Shown here in pieces: positions 8,901 through 10,991 of a stretch of 10,991 nt of DNA. The notes under the pieces were generated by a model. It did no database searches, was not told the DNA's origin, and saw only the letters and a program-made list of their open reading frames with translations. Numbering within the stretch: position 1 is the first letter of the stretch; every line of letters starts with the position of its first letter. Position numbers and translations under genes: made by a program. The stretch is from Bacteroidales bacterium (GTDB taxonomy: Bacteria > Bacteroidota > Bacteroidia > Bacteroidales > JALTDM01). Location of the stretch: NCBI GenBank assembly GCA_027074135.1, contig JALTDM010000101.1, positions 1-10,991 on the forward strand. Reading direction: 5' to 3'.

Positions 8901-9791
8901 GACGGTACGGCAACAGCAACTATGTTAAATGGGATGGCTCCATATTCATATAGTTGGAATACGGGCGATACTACTTCTGCGATTGAACATCTTGGAGCGG
9001 GTACTTATTCGGTAACTGTTTCCGATATTGCAGGATGTACGGGAGTTGATAGCGGCATAGTTAATGAACCATTGCCTTTGTCAGTAGATTATGATATTGC
9101 AAATCCGCAATGTTATGGAGATACTGTTACAGTAGTTTTAACTGTTACGGGAGGAAATCCGCCATATTTGTATGACTGGAGTAACGGAGCTGTTGACAGT
9201 GTGGTTTATCTAACACAACAAAGTGATTATGAGGTTACTGTTACTGACGATAACGGATGTGATACGGTGCTTGCATTTAATGTTAATTATAATGGAATGA
9301 CACCTTTAATTGTTTCTGATACGATATATCAAAACAATGGCTATGAAATAACAATAGCTGTGAATGTTTCAGGCGGAACACTGCCTTATTCTTATTTGTG
9401 GAACACAGGAGACAGGGATAGTAATATAACCGTATCCCAAAGTGGAGAATATATTGTGACGGTAACCGATTATAACGGCTGTACTGCTTCTGATACGGTA
9501 AAGGTTGTTATGAACTTGAAAATACCTACTGTAATTACACCAAACGGAGATGGAGCTAATGACACTTGGAAGATTGTAAACATAGGAACTTATGATGATG
9601 TAACTATTCAGATTTTTAACAGATGGGGTGATGTTGTGTATAATTTTCATGGAAACGGTTATGATTATTTAAGTCAGGAAAATCAATGGGATGGTATGTA
9701 TAATGGAAAACTTTTGCCTTTCGGAGAGTATTTCTATGTTATTAAGTTAGGTAATAAGGTTTATAAAGGAACCGTTTTGGTGAAATATTAA
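5913..9791 (+). CDS. Giant T9SS-secreted surface protein: Ig-like, jelly-roll, PKD-like and SprB-like repeats, CHU_C C-terminus
   Basis: A 1292-residue, Ser/Thr/Asp/Gly-rich, Lys-poor exported protein. Order of parts: signal peptide (1 to about 20); Pro/Ser-rich spacer (20-58); an Ig-like domain of the Bacteroidota adhesin type (about 59-122, resuming at about 307-317); a LamG/lectin-like jelly-roll domain between these two halves (about 123-306); five PKD-like repeats of 85-88 residues (321-754); about six SprB-like repeats (755-1203), recognisable by recurring G-G-x-P-P-Y-x-Y-x-W and V-T-D-x-N-G-C motifs; and a CHU_C domain (1204-1292) that opens I-P-T-V-I-T-P-N-G-D-G and carries I-F-N-R-W-G. 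CHU_C is a known recognition domain for type IX secretion, so the protein should be exported across the outer membrane and held at the surface or released. SprB-type repeats are known from gliding adhesins; a role in attachment, gliding or carbohydrate binding is inferred. It has its own promoter and no T9SS machinery gene beside it. Confidence 0.92.
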   Translation: MKKILSVFVFLLLSLVLFSQRFDPNGRPIAASDPVINVSNLPISGSQQSPSLAPITRSCSAPTSNDVSICGSGSATLTASGSSGNYTWYDASSGGNVVGTGSTFNTPVLNSTTTYYVDAFCGIFSDNFEDGNVSEYGGVVNFSASTDIAYTGSWSGKITGDCGSDHYCDAYIDLGGAQPVEISFYYYVSSSATGTGYFVLQDGTSGNTGSQIAFFYFYNGNTLRTIGSDGSNDVNVDQSASLNTWYHIEFKDINWSAHTFDVYYNGTLVYNDLKFRGYTNANKIDRIFIYNYDGGVAYYDDIEIGERSSRTPVTVNVVPPATADAGADDNICEGSSYTLNGQATNYSSVIWSTSGSGTFDNSSSLNATYTPSAADISNGSVTLTLTAHGNSPCGDVSDDMILTIVPSATADAGADDQICEGNTYTLNGQATNYSSVTWSTSGSGTFDNSSSLNATYTPSAADISNGSVTLTLTAHGNSPCGDVSDDMILTITPIPTVDAGPDDNVCEGSSYSLNGQATDYDSIAWTTSGTGSFDDASILNAAYTPSPDDISNGNVILTLTAYSSCGTATDDMQLTIVPPPTANAGPSDFVCEGNSYTLNGQATNYSSISWTTSGSGTFEDPTSLTATYTPSQDDINAGSVILTLNVQGSSPCGSSSSSMTLTINPAPGVDLGNDTSMCANASIQLNATLQQSATSVTWTTLGDGTLDDETSLTPLYTPGVNDISNGSVYLVATTDAPQACSPASDTILVTINPAPQLSATYNDLTSCVSPDGEIFLHIHNGTSPYTYSIDSGNTFTVDSVFFNLDVGSYNCMVMDANGCSDTVTVSLSSASGPSIDSVIVQDIACHGDSSGIITIVATGAVEYSIDTTFTHDSVFTELPTGSYQITVRDSGMCTDTANVTITQPEELSLTSDVTNYSCGQGGEIVVHVTGGTPPYTYSWSNGGTDSVINNLQPDTFTVTVTDNNGCSAISISIVGNDGGVAQVQVSTTDVSCYGLSDGTATATMLNGMAPYSYSWNTGDTTSAIEHLGAGTYSVTVSDIAGCTGVDSGIVNEPLPLSVDYDIANPQCYGDTVTVVLTVTGGNPPYLYDWSNGAVDSVVYLTQQSDYEVTVTDDNGCDTVLAFNVNYNGMTPLIVSDTIYQNNGYEITIAVNVSGGTLPYSYLWNTGDRDSNITVSQSGEYIVTVTDYNGCTASDTVKVVMNLKIPTVITPNGDGANDTWKIVNIGTYDDVTIQIFNRWGDVVYNFHGNGYDYLSQENQWDGMYNGKLLPFGEYFYVIKLGNKVYKGTVLVKY
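6279..6830 (+). other. Lectin-like (LamG/concanavalin-like) jelly-roll domain within the giant protein
   Basis: Residues about 123-306 of the giant protein. It opens F-S-D-N-F-E-D-G, typical of the first strand of LamG-like or carbohydrate-binding jelly rolls, has alternating aromatic strands, a W-Y-H-I-E-F segment typical of the middle of LamG domains, and closes with Y-Y-D-D-I-E-I. The flanks (T-T-Y-Y-V-D-A-F-C-G before, S-S-R-T-P-V-T-V after) read as the two halves of one Ig-like domain. Ligand unknown; sugar or protein binding is possible. Boundaries are by eye, about 5 residues either way. Confidence 0.6.
6873..8174 (+). repeat. Five tandem PKD-like repeats (in-frame, about 261 bases each)
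   Basis: Units start at 6873, 7134, 7395, 7650 and 7911, with lengths of 87, 87, 85, 87 and 88 codons. Each has the pattern A-G-x-D-x-x-C-E-G, T-L-N-G-Q-A-T, W-x-T-S-G-x-G-x-F, Y-T-P-S-x-x-D-I and ends D-D-M-x-L-T-I. Most units carry one early and one late cysteine (C-E-G and P-C-G), allowing one disulfide per repeat. Units 1 and 2 are almost identical in protein; unit 5 is the most diverged. All indels keep frame. They probably act as a rigid stalk holding the jelly-roll head away from the C-terminal anchor. Confidence 0.9.
8175..9521 (+). repeat. About six diverged SprB-like repeats
   Basis: Residues about 755-1203 of the giant protein. Repeating landmarks are a leading Cys (S-C-V-S, I-A-C-H-G, Y-S-C-G, V-S-C-Y-G, P-Q-C-Y-G), a mid-unit G-G-x-x-P-Y-x-Y with S-W-S-N-G or W-N-T-G-D, and a closing V-T-D-x-N-G-C. 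Units are about 65-80 residues and far more diverged than the PKD-like array. The last unit lacks the leading Cys. SprB repeats are known from the gliding adhesin SprB of Flavobacterium; here they form the stalk next to the sorting domain. Confidence 0.8.
9522..9788 (+). other. CHU_C / gliding-motility-associated C-terminal domain (T9SS sorting signal)
   Basis: Residues 1204-1292 of the giant protein. The start I-P-T-V-I-T-P-N-G-D-G-x-N-D-x-W, the central I-x-I-F-N-R-W-G and the end G-x-Y-F-Y-V-I-K with a short basic finish (V-K-Y) match the CHU_C (type B CTD) family. Type B signals of this kind direct proteins through the type IX system, in at least some cases without being removed. The end of the domain is complete. 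Confidence 0.9.
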
Positions 9792-9820
9792 AAAATAGGG
9801 AGAATTTTGCGTATTTCACC
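9779..9820. repeat. 9-bp perfect inverted repeat spanning the giant gene's stop codon
   Basis: GGTGAAATA (9779-9787) and TATTTCACC (9812-9820) are perfect reverse complements 24 bases apart, and the left arm includes the last codons of the giant gene. No T-run follows the right arm, so it is not a standard intrinsic terminator. It could be an RNA 3' stem, a protein site, or chance. No copy of the arm was seen at the far side of the transposase fragment, so I cannot call it an element end. Confidence 0.5.
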
Positions 9821-9822
9821 TT

Positions 9823-9954
9823 ATGCAAATAAAACTGAAAGATAAAAAAGTTGTTGAATCAGATTTAAATGAGGTATTTCTGATTAAGAATAAAAAAAAT
9901 AGCATAGTAATATCTGATAAAAAAGTGATTCAAGGTTTTAAGGAACTGATTTAG
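9823..9954 (+). CDS. Possible 43-residue ORF of unknown function
   Basis: ATG at 9823 to TAG at 9952-9954 gives a Lys/Ile/Val-rich 43-residue product beginning M-Q-I-K-L-K-D-K-K and containing two similar short strands (F-L-I-K-N-K-K, I-V-I-S-D-K-K). I do not recognise it. It begins 31 bases after the giant gene, right after the inverted repeat, with no promoter box or ribosome site. It may be a chance ORF, a small real gene, or the N-terminal remnant of a larger gene broken at the transposase-like fragment that follows in another frame. Confidence 0.25.
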   Translation: MQIKLKDKKVVESDLNEVFLIKNKKNSIVISDKKVIQGFKELI

Positions 9955-10151
9955 TACGATCAATTATACATCCAACTATTTGATTGAAGTGGTTGTCCTT
10001 GGATTTTAAACGCACAACGAAAATTCGTGGAGCCTTGCCAAGTCCTGAAGCGACAATATTACTGTTAGGTTATGTTGCTATGAACAGAAAGGGATACCAA
10101 AGAAAAGTGCCAAAGTTGAATTATGACGAATCATTTAATTGGGTTGAATAG
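9948..10151 (+). pseudogene. Decayed C-terminal fragment of an IS256/mutator-type transposase
   Basis: From 10011 one frame reads R-T-T-K-I-R-G-A-L-P-S-P-E-A-x-x-L-L-L-G-Y-V to a stop at 10149-10151. This resembles the C-terminal stretch of IS256-type transposases (x-T-K-x-R-G-A-F-P-S-x-x-A-x-x-K-L-x-Y-L). Just upstream, in the same frame, D-L-V-R-S-I-I (9948-9968) and, in another frame, Y-T-S-N-x-L-I-E (about 9965-9988) look like the preceding R-x-x-I-Y-T-T-N-A-I-E-S block that holds the catalytic glutamate. A TGA interrupts the main frame near 9980, so the gene is frameshifted and dead. The rest of the transposase is missing. The fragment also looks richer in G+C than its flanks. Family assignment rests on pattern memory only. 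Confidence 0.45.
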
Positions 10152-10198
10152 TTATGAGAAAAAATGTGAAAACAAGGCAGTTGCAAGAAATTACCTAA
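10152..10198. other. Convergent spacer with no visible gene
   Basis: Between the decayed transposase fragment and the stop codon of the minus-strand gene I see no ORF with coding character, no terminator hairpin for either strand and no target-site duplication or terminal inverted repeat that would mark the edge of an insertion sequence. Confidence 0.5.
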
Positions 10199-10991
10199 TT
10201 AAAATTTTTTCAAGTATTCAATAGTACTTTTCAGCTCTTCTATATCATGGTTTTCTGCTTGAGTAAGTTTATTTATGGTATCTAGATCTTCGCTTATTCT
10301 TTCATAAACATTTTCTGCAACAATGCTTATGCTTTCTTTTAGTTTTTTGGTAATTTCAGATGTAAATCTGTATAAATTTTTTTCAACTTCAAAATCAATT
10401 TGTTTGCGAAAATGATTTAAAACAGTATTTCTGAAAATAAACATTGGTATAATAAACCATAAAAGTTCTATTTTAGTTTCAAATGCCCAAGAAATTGCTG
10501 TATTAGGTGTTTCTACTTTTTCAATTTTAAGCGTTATATGTTTATCGTCCATTTTTATTCCCAATACCTGCTCTATACGGTCTCTTAATCTCATTTCAAA
10601 AGCATTAAGATAAATCTCAAGATGATTAACGGCATTTTTCAAAAACTCTTCATAGTTAATTTCATATAATGAAATTTCTTTTATTTTTTTGGATATTTCC
10701 TTTTTTATCCATTTTTCATATTCGTTTTTCAGCTTTTGAATGTTACCCCTACGTTTTGAAAAATAAACATCAAAATTATTTATAAGTTCTTTTGTAAGAG
10801 GATTTTTATAATTATCAAATAAATATTTTTCAATTTCGCTTCTTATTTTGTTTTCGTAATCTTTTTTTATTAATCCAATTTCTTTGCGTATAAGATTTTT
10901 ATCAAATTTTTCGTCAAAAATCAAGTTTTGCAAGTTCTCTTTATCCTGTTTAATTTTTATTTTATATCTACTTACTAAATTGTTAAAAATA
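10199..10991 (-). CDS. C-terminal part of a probable dynamin-like GTPase family protein (partial, cut by window edge)
   Basis: The minus-strand frame ends with TAA at 10199-10201 and stays open past the TTG at 10933 all the way to 10991, so at least 263 residues are present and the true start lies outside the window. The visible part is mostly long, charged, Lys/Glu-rich helices, with one hydrophobic segment (E-L-L-W-F-I-I-P-M-F-I-F, about 10430-10490), followed by more helix. This helical stalk plus a single membrane-touching segment, including the I-S-W-A-F-x-T-K-I-E-L-L-W-F-x-I-P-M block, resembles the C-terminal half of bacterial dynamin-family proteins, whose GTPase domain would be encoded further right. 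Such proteins remodel or protect membranes. No GTPase motif is visible here, so the family call is tentative. It converges with the transposase fragment. Confidence 0.6.
   Translation of the reverse strand, partial: IFNNLVSRYKIKIKQDKENLQNLIFDEKFDKNLIRKEIGLIKKDYENKIRSEIEKYLFDNYKNPLTKELINNFDVYFSKRRGNIQKLKNEYEKWIKKEISKKIKEISLYEINYEEFLKNAVNHLEIYLNAFEMRLRDRIEQVLGIKMDDKHITLKIEKVETPNTAISWAFETKIELLWFIIPMFIFRNTVLNHFRKQIDFEVEKNLYRFTSEITKKLKESISIVAENVYERISEDLDTINKLTQAENHDIEELKSTIEYLKKF

Overview
The window reads as chromosomal DNA of a Bacteroidota bacterium, probably a free-living or environmental Bacteroidia or Flavobacteriia-type lineage. The evidence is strong A+T richness, Bacteroidota-type -7 boxes (TAnnTTTG) instead of sigma70 boxes, no convincing Shine-Dalgarno sites, a DUF4369-like/thioredoxin lipoprotein-style gene, and above all a giant secreted protein with SprB-type repeats and a CHU_C (gliding-motility-associated) C-terminal domain, the sorting signal of the type IX secretion system (T9SS). 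No genus can be named from sequence reading alone.

Layout. Positions 13-38 hold a terminator-like hairpin from an upstream gene, then a -7 box and a monocistronic gene for an exported thioredoxin-fold protein (74-1552), closed by a clear intrinsic terminator (1577-1612). A second -7 box (1716-1723) precedes three closely spaced genes: a CNNM/CorC-type membrane protein with CBS domains (1744-2994), the replicative helicase DnaB (3021-4535) and an exported protein of a family often labelled 'asparagine synthetase B' (4564-5820). Gaps of 26 and 28 bases suggest one operon. A complete Bacteroidota promoter (TTTG-N18-TAnnTTTG, 5866-5895) then drives the 1292-residue T9SS surface protein (5913-9791). 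It consists of a signal peptide, an Ig-like domain apparently split by a lectin-like jelly-roll domain, five tandem PKD-like repeats, about six SprB-like repeats and the CHU_C domain.

The last 1.2 kb is an accessory junction. A 9-bp perfect inverted repeat overlaps the stop codon of the giant gene. Next come a 43-codon ORF of unknown nature and a broken fragment resembling the C-terminal end of an IS256/mutator-type transposase (about 9948-10151), with frameshifts. The minus strand then carries the C-terminal part of what is probably a dynamin-like GTPase; its frame stays open to the right edge, so the gene is cut by the window and does not start inside it.

Functionally, the exported thioredoxin-fold protein, the exported amidotransferase-like protein and the T9SS adhesin-like protein all belong to the envelope or cell surface, while DnaB is a core replication gene. 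I see no defence island, CRISPR array, tRNA or rRNA. The most noteworthy points are the split Ig/jelly-roll architecture, the near-identical PKD repeats 1 and 2 that differ mostly by silent changes, the SSB-like acidic tip on DnaB, and the decayed transposase beside the dynamin-like gene.
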